The notes under the pieces are model-generated. The model saw only the letters and a program-made list of their open reading frames with translations. It did not search any database and was not told the origin of the DNA. A program made the translations under genes and the position numbers. Below, one piece after another: positions 36,701-49,182 of a DNA stretch of 64,000 bases. Within the stretch, counting starts at the first letter, position 1. The number at the start of each line of letters is the position of its first letter. Origin of the DNA: Aspergillus flavus (Eukaryota > Ascomycota > Eurotiomycetes > Eurotiales > Aspergillaceae); contig NC_092408.1 in the NCBI RefSeq assembly GCF_009017415.1, positions 2,914,001 through 2,978,000 of the forward strand, given 5' to 3'.

Positions 36701-38467
36701 GTTTTGGAATAAGATGAGGGCAACCCAGAAGGTGATAATACCGGTGACCGCTGGAGTGCTCCCATAGGATTTCAAGTCAAAGTAATTGAGAGACCTGTTG
36801 GTCGAGGACCACGCGACACCGTTGACGATACCAGAAATGAGACACATGAAGAACAAGATGATGAAGTTGTATATAACGTTCCAATTGAGATCCTTAGCAA
36901 GGCGAGCCCTTTTACTGGGTGTCACACCTGAGTTCAGCATTATTTTTGTCTCGTCACCAGTGAAAAGGACAACGCCAAGAGCCCATTCAGTATTACGTAG
37001 GGAGCAACCACGGAGGAGTATATTGTTGATTGTGATGGGCTCGATCATTTCCTTTCGAGGTGCATCGGGGAAGTCGGGATCACGCTGGTCCCAGCGTACC
37101 GCACCGTTATAGGCGTACAAGTTGGGATGCGGTGCCTCGCTATCGATCACGAACTCCGCCCTCTCGCAATCTCTAGCATGTCTGACCTGCCGACCACAGT
37201 TGAGGGCTTGGCGAACTTTGAGGTTAGTTTCGCCGTCCAAGCTCTTCGTCTCCACGTAACATGCACCGTCGGGATCGGATGTTGATAACACCACGACATC
37301 GGCTGGAACGGGATCTCCGTTGTATAGTCGAACATAATCTCCCACTTGGACACTCTTCCAGTAATCGCGCTTAAACCTGGCCTTTCCAATTATCGGCTTG
37401 GACATGTCCACAACACTCCCACCTTTTTTCGGGGAAGTAGCAGTATAAGCGGGCACCGCGACACTGTCTCGAGCTTTGTCCGGATGCAGATATTGACTCT
37501 GCTCGTCAACTGCGTGTGTCCAATCCGGACGCGCCTCGGGAGTCGGTGAAGGAACGGGTGTCATTTGAATAGCTTCGTCTGCCAAGCCGCCGTCGCCTCG
37601 TTGAGAATACACAGATGCCCGGGGGGTCACTGTGGTCATGAAAGACGCACGCCTATCAGCTTCCTCTGGATCATGCTGCTTTTTGTTCTTCTGAGCCAAG
37701 CCCTTGATCGCTCTGTATGTCCATATAGTCGCCCTGGTACACGCTTTCTTAAATCGACGCCACAGAGAGACATTGTCTTCGACCGAATTCACGTTGTTCC
37801 AGTCGATCAAGCGGTAGACCGGGGAATTGTTGACTTCGTTATCGACTACTGTACGTCGCCAATCCTCAATCGCATCTTTGATGGCTGTAACTACCACGAT
37901 GACGATCAAGGGGACCGTGTTGAGGGCAGGAGTATCGACACCGAAAATTGAGAAGAACTAAAGGCGGCTGTTAGTCATAGAGATCTTCGACGGAAGACCA
38001 ACGATACGTACACCAAGAATAATGATGAACAAGAAATAGATATTAGCAATATTATGGAATTGGAGCCAAATATTCTTCGGGACAAAACTCAAAGGTGTAT
38101 ATTTCGCAGTCCGGATTTTGTTTCTGGGGTAATATGCCTTGGGATGACCATCCTCATCTCTTTCCGATTCAGGGATAGGGATGTTGAAGTATATTCTTCG
38201 GTTGCTGGCTTCCGCATCGCCTTCGGCATTCGGGTTCTCTGCGGTAGGAAGATTGCTAGATGTGGACTTGCGCTTCTCGTCCTTCATTTCCGAGCGCTTG
38301 TTAAAGCGATCCATGATAGAGACGCGTTTCCGCACACCTCCGGCGCCGTGAACTCGCTGCGTCGCCCATCGTTGCCGTTTGGTCGGGTGGGAAATATTGC
38401 TGTTCACTTCCTGGATTTCACTCCCAGGTAAGACATTCTCCGGCGGCGCTAGATGATTGGAAGCCAT
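33752..38467 (-). CDS. dnf1: P4-type ATPase, Dnf1-like phospholipid flippase
   Basis: Moves phospholipids from the outer to the cytosolic leaflet at the plasma membrane and trans-Golgi/endosomes, supporting hyphal polarity. Exons 38467-38012, 37957-35009, 34947-34718 and 34667-33752 give 1516 residues. The first segment carries the flippase signature (YYPRNKIRTAKYTPLSF, then NIWLQFHNIANIYFL). P4 marks follow: PISLYISLEIV in the fourth membrane segment, the phosphorylation site DKTGTLTQN near residue 624, KGADSIIYSRL, LTGDKVETAINI, and GDGANDVAMIQ. The ten-helix membrane domain ends with a long Ser/His-rich cytosolic tail. The insert after the first membrane helix and the overall length fit Dnf1/Dnf2 rather than Drs2 or Neo1. 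A Cdc50-type partner subunit would be needed; none is in the window. Confidence 0.94.
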
Positions 38468-39866
38468 TTAGGCTACTTCTAACCCTCGAAAGGGCATGCA
38501 ATGTGTGGCCGTTATGTACTAAAAAAGGTGGAGGGCGAGCATCCGCTCCAAGGAGCCGACAGACAATACCGCAGCCAGTTCGCAAATCCTTCCTTTGTTT
38601 CTGCGCGGAGAAGAGCGGAACGGTTAGACGGCGAGAAATTTTTTGTCAAGTATATCGCGATTGACAGCGTGGTAAAAGATCTCAGCTGTGAGGCGCTCAA
38701 GTGAAGTGGGTGGATTTAGTAGAGTTACCAGCAGTCTAAAGCAGTGTAATGGGAGCAAGTAAGATGGCGAACGAACGGGGGAGGGGAGAAAGTTGGGTTA
38801 CCCGCCACGGGCCATGCATTTAACATAGAAGAAGTGATACACAGAATCCAAAAGTGCTAGAGAAATCTCTGGCGATGAGGATTGATCCTCCAGAGGGGAA
38901 AGTGTGTGAGGGAAAAGTAAAGAGGCTTAGGGACAGTGTTTCTGCCAATCCCTCTCTCTCCCTCTGGGAAGCCCCGGGAAACGAGGAGGGTATATTACCA
39001 ATCCAATACGCTGCAGCTTCTGCGGGATCAGCGGCATGGACGTTGTTTCCAGTCCGGTATGGTAAAATTCGAACCAGAGAACGCGTAAGTTTTAAATTAT
39101 TAAGTTGAAAATGATCATCACGGTGGTACCTTTAGTGATGCCAAATTTTCCATGAGTGTTTCATCTACATAAGCATTTGCATACAATATACATCTGGTGT
39201 ACAATGCCAATATATTCTCTCCAATTCTTTTCGATCTTCTCTCTGATATCGACATGATATCTAGCTTAGCTATCGCAAAATTAGACTGACGTATAAGGGA
39301 TCTAGATATTGCCGTCATCATTACGGTAATTTACCAGCAGAATGTACCAATACCTACCACGAGTTCGGCATGGGCATCAGTGATGCCAGCCTCGCCATGG
39401 ACTGTAAGCAACGATACTTTGGTTCTCCTTCCAAACTGTTAACACCGGTGGCAAGCACCCTCCGATACGGGGTTCGGCTTTCGGAAGAGGCGAATTCCTT
39501 AAAGCAACATCTGGACTATCATATTCTTTGAGATCTACGGAAGACGGAGGACATTTAAGTGATTTATGACATATTGCCAATACCCGCATATTATTACTCT
39601 AGGTACCGAGTCCATCCCGCACGGTTAAATCGGACCTCCGATATGGACAAGTTGTCCATTAGGGAGAAATGCGGAAACGAGGAAACCAAATTAAAAAAAA
39701 ATAAAATAAAAAAAATAAAAAAGAAGAAAAGGAACAAGGGTAAGGGCTATAAGGCTGTGTTATACGAACTTTAATAGTAGATTTCAACCAGTGCATATCT
39801 GACATTGTCCTATTATAATTTTTATTGTACTCTGTAAAACAGTTACACATATACGGAGTATACAAT

Positions 39867-39903
<37 letters not shown>

Positions 39904-42900
39904 AGGTCGGAACATCTTGAAAGAAATCTATACGGAAGATTAGAAGATTAGAAGACTAGTCACCAATAATCAGCCCTCCGGTTATAGGTATAAGCTGACT
40001 ATACTGAAGTGGCAGTGAGGTTTTCGTATGCGAGATTATACCCCATCCTGCAAAATGAGAAGGCATGCAAAAGAGTGCAGCTTCCATGGAACAGAAAATG
40101 TCACCCACCCACTTTAGATATGGGGGGGTCTTTTTCGGAGAATGGGGCCTGAAACAGGCTAAAGGCCGTCTCGGACGGCACATGCTTTCTCCGTTACTAT
40201 CCACAGGCCATGAGACATCATCTGTACTCGGGGCCATACCTTCTACTTGCCCTAACTGGTTGTAGTTCTGGCGTCAGGGAAAACTGTATATCCTACATGG
40301 ACAGTGCATAAGCCCAGAATTATACTAACGGCTATCCATATCTCACTTGTGCCTCAAACATATAACCATCTAGTTGTATAAGGGGGATTACAATTCTATC
40401 TTTCTAGGTTTTCGCTTTTCCCCCTTTTCTATCTTTCTGCCTTCACCCCTCTCCTTTTTCCGTCTTGGCTTTTATAAGCTAACTGCTGAATCAAGTATGG
40501 TGTGGCTCCATCTTGCGTGTAGCTACGGTGGATTCTGGCTTGTTACGTGAGCCGATGAAATGATCGCCCACCAACTGTTCTCGAAATCGTTCCGATAAAC
40601 TCAGTTCGTGGTACGAAGTAAAAGGAAGCCTCTACGCGAGGGAATGTCCCGTTAGAAACTAGGTCATTCTCACATGGTGTGGTATAAAACAGAAGATTTA
40701 CTTAACTCCCGTATAGGGTATCTTTTCATTTGCTACCTAAATTTGGCAATACGCACCGCCTACCGGTTTTCTGCATGTAGCATCCCGTGACCCGTACTGT
40801 ACTCTGTACGCTGCAAATCACAATTTGCAAAATTAGCCTACGTCAGTCCATGATATGCACATGTACATTAGTACATGGATACATACGGAGTACAGTCTCT
40901 GTTGCTTACTTTACATCCGTCTTCTGACCCTACACTGATCTTTTAGAAACCTGAAAGCAATGATAGTATTCTCATCTGATCCCTATTATAAGCAAAAATC
41001 AGCTGAGCATGCGTTGATCTACGTGAACATAATCAGTCTTCGAGTACTTCCCTTGGATGGTGGATCCTGGATCTCAAGTCGTTGGGTGTATTGGATATGC
41101 GTCAGACAGTCAGATCGGCCGCGAACTGCTGTGGGGAATAAAGTGCAAAGTGTACAGTAAGCCAGATCTGCACTTTTCTCTACCCCTAAACTTTTCCTGA
41201 TACAGACGACAGGTGGAAAATTTCAGGCTCGATAAGCAATCTACAGCTTAAAAGGGGGGGCAGTGCACGATTAGGCAAGACAAGTCGACTGCAAGTATCT
41301 GTACCCCGTAGGTGTTCCGAGCAGGTTCTCCATACCTTAGGCAGTAATGTAACCTGAAGCGCTACTCCTACTATTTTAGTAGTACTCCGTACAGCATATT
41401 CCCTACATTGTTGTCGCAACACAAACAGGTGAGCCCTGCTGTAAATACCAGGAGGTATCCTGAGAAGGGTTTCTCAGGATCGAAATGTCCTTCCTGGCAA
41501 GGTGGGGACATGAAGTTACGTAGGGCGTCGGGATGAAGCTCCTAAAGGGACTAATTCTACCAGAAGCGGTAATTGGCTTCGAATACTGAGTGACTATTGC
41601 CCAAAAATCACGATTATCGAACTTTACACTGATCGGAATTAACATCCTTATGGAAATTCTTTATTTAATTCTTATTTATGCTTTTCCTACCGTTCTCGAT
41701 GCCTGCTAGTTATGTATAATTCCTTCAATTAGATGCCAAGCCTATACCTTATTATCAAAGTTCTGCTCTGTCACAAATTGAACTCCTTTCCTGCTCAGTG
41801 GATCATAATGAGATATGGAGCGACTATACGGAGTAAACTAAAGAATTATAAGATGGCGTCTCATATACAGTTTCATTTTGCCCAAGGAGGTAAAAAAAAA
41901 CCCCTTATGTGGTCTATATTTCTGCTGAGAGACTCTCAATCATACCTTTTAGATGAGCCTATTATGCTTGCTTCTCCCCTATAGCATACTTCAATATATA
42001 TACACATAAAGTCTTCCCGGGCTTCAGATTACGTCGACAGAGAAAAGGAGACACTTAATGAGGTAACTGAGGACCTGGTGTTTAATCGTAATTGTAAGTA
42101 TATGGGTTTCTATCCACGCAAAAATTCATCATTTGCTTTTATCGGTGCCCAATTCTAGGACGTAGGAATAGCATGATATTTATAAGTCATTGCCTTCAAT
42201 TTTTTCTGTCTTAGTATAACTGTGGTATCAAGTTGGTGGAGAATCTCGGGGGAATTGAGGGTGGCGTTAGATGGCTATATATATTTCATTCGAGGAGCAG
42301 ATCTAGCACAAAGCCCGGGGTATCGCTACTATATTGAGTCCAATTAAAAACAAGATATGACTTTCCATACGATGAGCTAGCTATAAAATCTGTTAAGTGG
42401 GTCTAAATCCACCGTTATGTTCGATGCCTTGAGGATCGCGAATAAAATTCATATACTTGCTACTACGAATGCTGCATAAAGGTCTCCTCCATGTTGAACA
42501 AAGACAGACATGCATATCCACAAAATGAGGATAGAAAAAGGCACTGAGAATAGCCAAAGAATTAAAGTAAGAAATCTTAGCGCGAGAAGGTCAGTCGTTT
42601 TAGAAAGCTAGTTTGAAGGGGTGATGAATATTGCGTCTCACATAGAATGGCTCTGAACGACCGTATAACGAAACTAACCTGTATGACATAGCAGAAATTT
42701 CCGACTTTAGTTTGCCCTAGAGAGATATATAGTTGTGTAAGCAATGGGAAAGATCTAGAAGCAGTTATTAACTTCATTCAAAGCAAAAATAATCCATATT
42801 TGGACGTATGTAGTCTATAGCATAGGTATACTTTGGGAGGTACCTCATTTACCCGCAATAGGTGTCATTTTATTGGCTAGCGCCGAACCTAACCTCTCTC

Positions 42901-42989
42901 CACTCAAGGTTTAGCGCCAAGATGTCTAGCTATCGGGAGCCGTGCATGCGGGCCAATTTCCATATCAAACTTCCTTCAGAATATCCGGC
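38468..42989. other. Gene-free AT-rich interval with repeated motif and long A tract
   Basis: About 4.5 kb between a divergent gene pair (flippase -, seven-exon gene +). No supported gene. It holds A-rich simple sequence at 39691-39730, an uninterrupted run of 33 A at 39868-39900, and four exact TACGGAGTA/TACTCCGTA copies (39852, 40884, 41383, 41827). A small perfect inverted repeat CTACTA-TTT-TAGTAG lies at about 41369-41383. The sequence could be remains of decayed mobile DNA, but no transposon protein or terminal repeat can be read. Confidence 0.5.
39868..39900 (+). repeat. A33 homopolymer tract
   Basis: Thirty-three consecutive A, directly after TACGGAGTA at 39852-39860. It may be a nucleosome-excluding tract, a slippage product or the poly(A) end of a retroposed copy; the flanks show no clear target duplication. 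Confidence 0.9.
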
Positions 42990-45368
42990 ATGTCTCAACG
43001 TTCCAGCATCAAGAATTATTTCAAACGGCCAGATTTTTCAGCTAGCAGAGACTCCCGGTACCAGGATCCAAGCGAAACTCCTGCCGAGAGTTCTCAGTCT
43101 TCTCCCCTCACTGAACCGCCGTCGTCCTTTGTAACAAATGGTGGATCTCCACAAACTCCAGACGGTCCAGCATTGCAATTGAAACAGTCATTGTTACTCT
43201 CTGTCACAGATTCTACAGAAAATTCACAGCACCAACCAAGCACTCAAAACACTGAACCCGCAGCTTCTGATCCAACATTACCACCAAGCTTCAACTTAGC
43301 CCAGCGCGTTGTTAGAAACGGAAGAGAAGTTGTAATCAGCTCCGACGGTGAAGATACGGATACAAGCGAGGCTTTTGAAGATCCAACCTCTCTTTTTCTG
43401 AAATTTGCGAAACCAGACGATACCTCTACAAATGAGGAAACCAACAATGATTCTTCTAGCCACGGAAGGACTTTGCGTTCCCGGCCGTCAAGAGACGACG
43501 TGAAACCCAGAAGGTTTTCGCTGAGTCGCGTTTCCGCCCCGAACTACAAGCACTCCATTGATAGTCTTGTTACTCAGGCAGTCGATGATAATGAGACTGA
43601 GGCGAGCATTGCAAAGCTCAGGGCCACTTTAGAAGAGGAGAATGCCCGGAAGGCCGCGTCAAAGTCTGAGGCGGCTCCGGGCTTACAACAGTTACACGAA
43701 GGTATTCTGACGTCGGCTCTCGACAGTCAGAATGATGAAACGGGGTTGCGACGCTTACTTGATGCTGTTCGGAGAACGGAAGCATTTGACATGGAAAAAT
43801 CATGGTTTTTCTTCGACCATGGCAGTGAATTAGCTCCTCCTCCGGCGTTTCCACGGAACTGTATACCAGCAAAGTCAAGTCTTTCTGTGCTAAGAGGTTC
43901 GTTCGAAAAGTAGTGTTTCGGGTTCCGTCTCTAACCCGTTCGCAGATCCCGAGTCAAGAGAGCGAGCATTCCATTCAGGCTCTGTTGATTTCGCATTGTC
44001 AAGGGGGCTCCTGCCTGACGAGTTAGTTGTGTGGATACTTAATTCTGGTTTGTTGACATGGAACCCTGAGTTTAGCTTTACGCTTACATCCTCTAGTACC
44101 TTCAGAGCCTCGAGATACTCTGAGGAACGCTTATTGCCGGGCATTTAAGGTTTGTCAAGCTATATGTTGAGTGAAAAAGGTCCTTCTACTGAAGCACTTT
44201 AAAGAACACTACTGCGGAACGTATACAGTCACTCGTGCGGCCGGACAGCATTGATGCCATTTTTCAAAGGATGGGAGCAAGTCCGAAGGCTTTGACATTC
44301 TCCGAAGTTATAGTTCCAGACGCAATCCCCAAAAGTGAGGCTAGCCCGTGTTTCTGCTCGTTTTACTCTTCCATATGACTAACAGAACGCAGATAGTTCG
44401 CTGCGAGCAGCTCCGCAGCACCAAGCTGCTTTGCTGGCTATCTTAAACCTGCTGCGTGGAGCAGCAGATCTGTGAGTATTGAGTTGCGCCATAATGAAAC
44501 AGCCACTAACATTCTGATAGGTTCTCTGACGAGACTAGAGAACACATACTTAGTATTCTTTTCCGTCTTTCACTCGACATCTCATTGACTCGCGACCCTA
44601 TGGTTTGCTCGGAATTGGAAAGAACTATAATTGCGGTGTTGGAGAGTATCCCCGAAGAAACGGCGGATAACTTGGTAGGACTACTTATTTTGTGCTACAA
44701 TATACAGAGATATTCACTGACGAATCTAGGTATATCGGGTGTGCACATCTGCCTATGAAACCATCAAAGATGCTGTATTCCAGAGCCGTCTTCTGACACA
44801 CATCTTGCCAACATCAAGCTGGATTGCAATGCTGCGATGCCGTCTTGCCGTCGCGTTCTTGACGAGCGATCCTTCTTCCCTAGCCGAAGAGCCGGACGTG
44901 ATGGGTTATTTAAGAAGAATAATTGACGTTTTGAAAGACAAACGATTTGACGTGAAGAGATATAAGATGAAAGGCCAACCTGAATACGACTATGGGGAAC
45001 TTATGGCTATAACTACTGTCCTCAATATTGCTATCGATTCCGGCTGGTCCGGCGTGGACTTTTCGAGCAAAGATGCGGAGCGGGAATTCAACTCTGAGGT
45101 TGATGCGCTCGCGGACCGGATCAAGAGAATATTCACCTCCATTGAGGATTCGGGTGCATCCCATCTCAAGCGGACCCTAGCGAAAGAAGCCCTTGAAGCC
45201 TTGCACTACCGCATCATATACTCTGTCAGGACCAAGCCACGTCCAAAGAGGTCAATATTCGGAGAGAATGGGGCTGATAGCCAGAACAAAAAAGTTTTTG
45301 ACCCGTGGAAGATCAAGATTAAACAAGACCCTGAAACTCCCACCCAACAACCAGAAGCTTCGCCATGA
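42990..45368 (+). CDS. Seven-exon protein of unknown family, PIP-like N-terminus
   Basis: Exons 42990-43896, 43946-44047, 44097-44149, 44205-44334, 44393-44471, 44521-44674 and 44730-45368 join into 687 residues without a stop, and each junction keeps frame, which strongly supports a real gene. The start at 42990 (MSQRSSIKNYFKRP) was preferred over the in-frame ATG at 42942. The motif SSIKNYF resembles PCNA-binding boxes at the N-termini of repair proteins. Residues about 20-200 are disordered and acidic/Ser-rich. After RTLRSRPSRDD the protein becomes helical (YKHSIDSLVTQAVDDNETEAS onward), and the C-terminal half looks like all-helical repeats ending in a basic tail. A role in DNA repair, for example an Nse6-like subunit of the Smc5/6 complex, is only a guess from this layout. 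Confidence 0.82.
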
Positions 45369-45804
45369 CGGCTAGTCCTTGACTAGCCTCATGGCCCTAC
45401 ATCTATTTTTCTTTGCGTGGGAAGTATATCCAGGCTGTACACTGACCTTTATCACAACGGATGCCAAAGTGATTCTAGTGCAAGAGGTTGATAAATGTTA
45501 GAGCTACTATAATTGAAATGGCCAGCCAGGAGCATGACCAGACAATCTAAAACTATTTAATGATGGAAGGGAATCATGACTGATATGATCTCGATAGCAG
45601 CAGCCAGTGATTCTACTATAACACTGCCAATCGATCGTAATGAAGGGTAACTTGAAACGTAGGTAAACTTTACTGGAGAATAGTAAGAGACTGTAGACAG
45701 GGCTATGCTGTTCTCCGCACGCGGAGCGTTAATCAAAGAGACATAGATACAAGAATCAGCGATAACGGACTTGGCGCAAAATCAATAATAGGACAGGTAT
45801 AAGT
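45369..45804. other. Convergent interval between the seven-exon gene and vma4
   Basis: About 440 bases of 3' flank shared by two convergent genes. No gene seen. Confidence 0.5.
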
Positions 45805-46621
45805 CTAATCGTAGAACCTCCGGTTCTGGTTCTTTCCGAATAGTGTTTCCCTCACGGCGGGAAGAGCATCGATCTCGAGCAACCGCAGGCGCTCCTCGAA
45901 AGTGTTGTTGAGCTCGATCGTACCCTGACCGCCGATAATGACCACACCTCCAGCACTGCAGATCATGCGTTAGGTATAGTACGACCGAAAGTGGAAACAA
46001 AGAACAAGACTTACGATCCCTCCGGCAGAGGCTCAGCCTCATCTACCTCCACAGTAACATCCTTGCCAACCTTCTCCTTGAACACCTTCTGCGCTTCCTC
46101 AATCGCCTTCTTAGCTGCGTCAGTGTCCTTCGCCCTCACACGAATGGCCACCTTCTCCTCATTAAGAGCGTACAAGCCCTCGAGAATCAGTCCCTGCAGA
46201 ACAGTTTCATACTTCTTAGCATCCTTAGATGCGATGCTGGAAATCTTATCACGAGCCTGCTGGAACAGCTCATCAAGAAGCTCCTGACGAGAAGAAAGGA
46301 CACGGAGACGAGTACGGTTTGAAAGGGTGGAGCGGGTGATCTGTTGGGACATGGCAGCCTGCTTGAATTTCTTCTCGTACAGTGTGTCGATGGCAGCGGT
46401 TTCCTGACGGACGAGCTTTGACTTCTCAATCGCAAACTCTTCATCGGCTTTCAGTTCGATCTCACGGGCCTTCTCCAGCGCTTCCTGCCGGATGAAGGCC
46501 GTCATCTTGCGGAGCTCACCCGCGACCTGTTCGTAGACGATATAAGCTCGGGGGATAACACGCATCTCATGCTTCGGAGGTAGCGTACCTGATCGTCGGA
46601 AAGGGCATGGCTTTGCGACAT
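45805..46621 (-). CDS. vma4: V-type H+-ATPase subunit E
   Basis: Peripheral stalk subunit of the vacuolar proton pump, linking the V1 head to V0. Exons 46621-46589, 46526-46015 and 45955-45805 give 231 residues, the usual fungal length. The first exon encodes MSQSHALSDDQ. The next begins VAGELRKMTAFIRQEALEKA, the family's signature, followed by an EEFAIEKSKLVRQE helix and the MSQQITRSTLSNRTRLRVL region. The C-terminus GGVVIIGGQGTIELNNTFEERL closes the globular domain that binds the head. Nothing is missing. It is divergently arranged with the magnesium-transporter gene, whose start lies about 580 bases away. Confidence 0.96.
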
Positions 46622-47202
46622 CTTGGCTAGCAATATCGAATGATATCAGAATCTCGGTATTAGAGGGAGTCGAAGGACGTGGGGACCAGGTAGCGCAAGT
46701 CAAGCTTCCCGATGCGGAGGTGCTTTCTGGGGGTTTCGGGACAATGACCTAGTCAGCATTGGATTCCAGGACGATGGGGCACAGAAATTACCAGGGATCG
46801 AGAGAAAGATAAAAATAGAGTGGGAGGAATGCCTACCGGTGCAAATAGTTGGCGGGGCCAGGGAGGGGAGAGCTCTAAACAAGCAGCAGGTGAATGGGGG
46901 GAGGTTGTACGCAGCGGATCTGGTGACGATCGGGTCAGTTGGCCATAGCGAGTTTGGCGCCTCAGGAACTACCTGACGGCTTCCCGCCCGCACCCCATGA
47001 GATCACTCCGGTCATTCGACTTGTCTCAACTACATCGCCCTGAGCCTCCCATTTATTCCCCGGCCAACTCTGTCACTTCCTTGCTGCTTTCCTTTCTAGA
47101 ATATGGCGACTGTACTTCGAATCTTGCCGAAACCCTTTTAATGTGTTGCGGAGTCTGGTCTACCGTCCCCCACTTAACGACCAATGCATGAAGATACTCG
47201 TG
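46622..47202. promoter_or_regulatory. Divergent promoter region, vma4 / NIPA-like gene
   Basis: About 580 bases between two start codons on opposite strands, so both promoters must lie here. No classical TATA is obvious on either side. No gene seen. Confidence 0.5.
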
Positions 47203-49182
47203 ATGGGTAATTTAGGTGACCTGTCCCCACAGGGGAGTGTCGCGGTCTGTTTTCCACGCGAACGATATATCTCGGCGTATAGTTTACTCAATGTACTGAC
47301 TAGAACTGCGGTAATAGGTTGGAGTTGTTGTTGGACTGGTTTCGACCAGTCTCCAGGCCATTGGATTGACACTCCAGCGCAAATCGCATATCCTCGAGGA
47401 CGAGAAACACCCCTACGATCTCCGCCGGCCACCATACAAGCGTCGAAGATGGCAGGTATGCTGAGACTTGCAAAACGACGAGGGTAGTACTGATTTTCTG
47501 CAGCTGGGCATGCTAATGTTTGTCATTTCGAACATCGTTGGGAGTACTATACAAATCACCACACTTCCGCTTCCGGTATTATCGACTCTCCAAGCTGTCA
47601 GTGTCTCCCCATACTCGGATCCCCAGAGCCTTGCTAACAAGGCTATGAACAGTCCGGGCTCGTCTTTAATACGGTATTTGCAACCTTGATTCTGGGGGAA
47701 GCGTTCACCAGATACTCCCTCATAGGTACCATCCTGGTCTGTATCGGCGCTCTTCTCATAGCGACCTTCGGGGCGATTGGGGAGCCTGCACACACCCTCG
47801 ATCAACTCCTAGAACTCCTCCAGCGTTGGAATTTCATTCTTTGGATGGCTGGGACTGCTGTACTGGTGCTGGTCATCTTACTCGGTTCACGACTTTTGAA
47901 GTACTTCGCGTCTCCATTGCGTTCAAAACACTCGAGTTCCCGCCATTCTTATGTGCCGCATCTACAACTGACCCCAGGCCGCTCTCGGCTAATACGCGGG
48001 TTATGCTGTGGACTAGTAAGCGGGATTCTATCAGCGCACGCTTTACTTTTGGCAAAATCAGCAGTTGAACTGCTTGTGCGGACGGTCGTGGATCGTGTGA
48101 ATCAGTTCAACAGATGGCAGTCATGGGTAATTTTGATTGCAATGATCACCCTTTCTCTCACACAACTCTTCTACCTACACCGAGGCCTGAAGCTGTGCAG
48201 CACGAGCGTCCTCTATCCGTTTGTCTTTTGCATTTATAACATCATTGCCATTCTAGACGGTCTTATATATTTTCGTCAGATGTCTCAGTTGACTGGACTT
48301 CATGCTGGACTTATCGCATTGGGTACTCTTGTGTTGCTAAGCGGTGTGATGTGTCTCTCATGGAGGCTAGAGGTCATCGATAGTCATGCCGCTGTGACAG
48401 TTGTCGGCCCATCTCAGACCGCACTGGGTCCCGGAATGGCTGTTGTTGAGGAACACCCTCGCTCGTCCCTTGAACTGGGACTGGAAGACGAAGAAGACCA
48501 GACCGGGGAGCGCGAGCCTCTTTTATGGAAAGCCTCTCACCGTAGAGCTTCCCACCGACGAACCCCCAGCTTACCTCTACTCACCCCTCAAGGGAGTTCC
48601 GCGGACATGGATCCCGCATCCATCTGGGCGGAGCTCGACGAGTCGGATTTTGATTACGCTGACCCGGACTCCCGAACACCATTACTCAAACGTCTGTCTG
48701 CCGACCCGTTTAAAAGCCAACCAAGAGGAAAAACCAAGTCCATCACCCTGAAAGACGCCTCCCTACGCGGACAACGCCACTCATCAACTAGCCCCCTCAG
48801 CCATCAGACCTGGAATCCCCGCAAAGTCCGACCATCCGTCTTCCAACCTGGACACCAACGAAGAACCTCAGCACCATCCCCCGACAACCGTCGACCCCCA
48901 CAAAAACGGCGCACCTATGCCGGCGGCCCTTCTTTCTTCGACATCTCTGGTCTCGGATACGGAACCCAGGACAACCGCTCCGAAGCTCCATCCTCCCGTG
49001 AACCACCACCACCCACCGACACAGACGCAACGCCCCTCGCAGGCACGAGCAGTGGCGCTCTTGGAACCGCATGGCGAACCGGTCTACGGTACCTCTCTCG
49101 CTTAACCGGTGGCCAACGGGGAAGCGACCAAAGAACTCATAATGATCCCGAACACAACCCGGACAATCATACTGATAGATAA
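47203..49182 (+). CDS. NIPA-type magnesium transporter family protein
   Basis: Multi-pass membrane protein of the NIPA/DUF803 family, thought to move Mg2+. Exons 47203-47244, 47318-47455, 47504-47596 and 47653-49182 give 600 residues. The start was fixed by the family pattern: exon 1 reads MGNLGDLSPQGSVA and joins VGVVVGLVSTSLQAIGLTLQRKSH across an intron with a GTCTGT donor. Two in-frame upstream ATGs exist (47143, 47188). Further marks are SNIVGSTIQITTLPLPVLSTLQA, SGLVFNTVFATLILGE, and about nine hydrophobic helices ending near residue 330. The remaining 270 residues are a hydrophilic, Ser/Arg/Pro-rich cytosolic tail, a fungal addition. Specific ion preference cannot be read from sequence. 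Confidence 0.9.

Noticed and set aside
38501..38704. Frame beginning MCGRYVL, like the start of SRAP/HMCES-type proteins
   Set aside because: Only the first seven residues match; nothing of the SRAP fold follows, and it lies in the leader/promoter of the divergent flippase gene. The N-terminal cysteine match is taken as chance.
40884..41391. Oppositely oriented motif copies as terminal inverted repeats of a 500-bp element
   Set aside because: Similarity stops after about 10-11 bases; no target duplication or longer inverted repeat can be seen.
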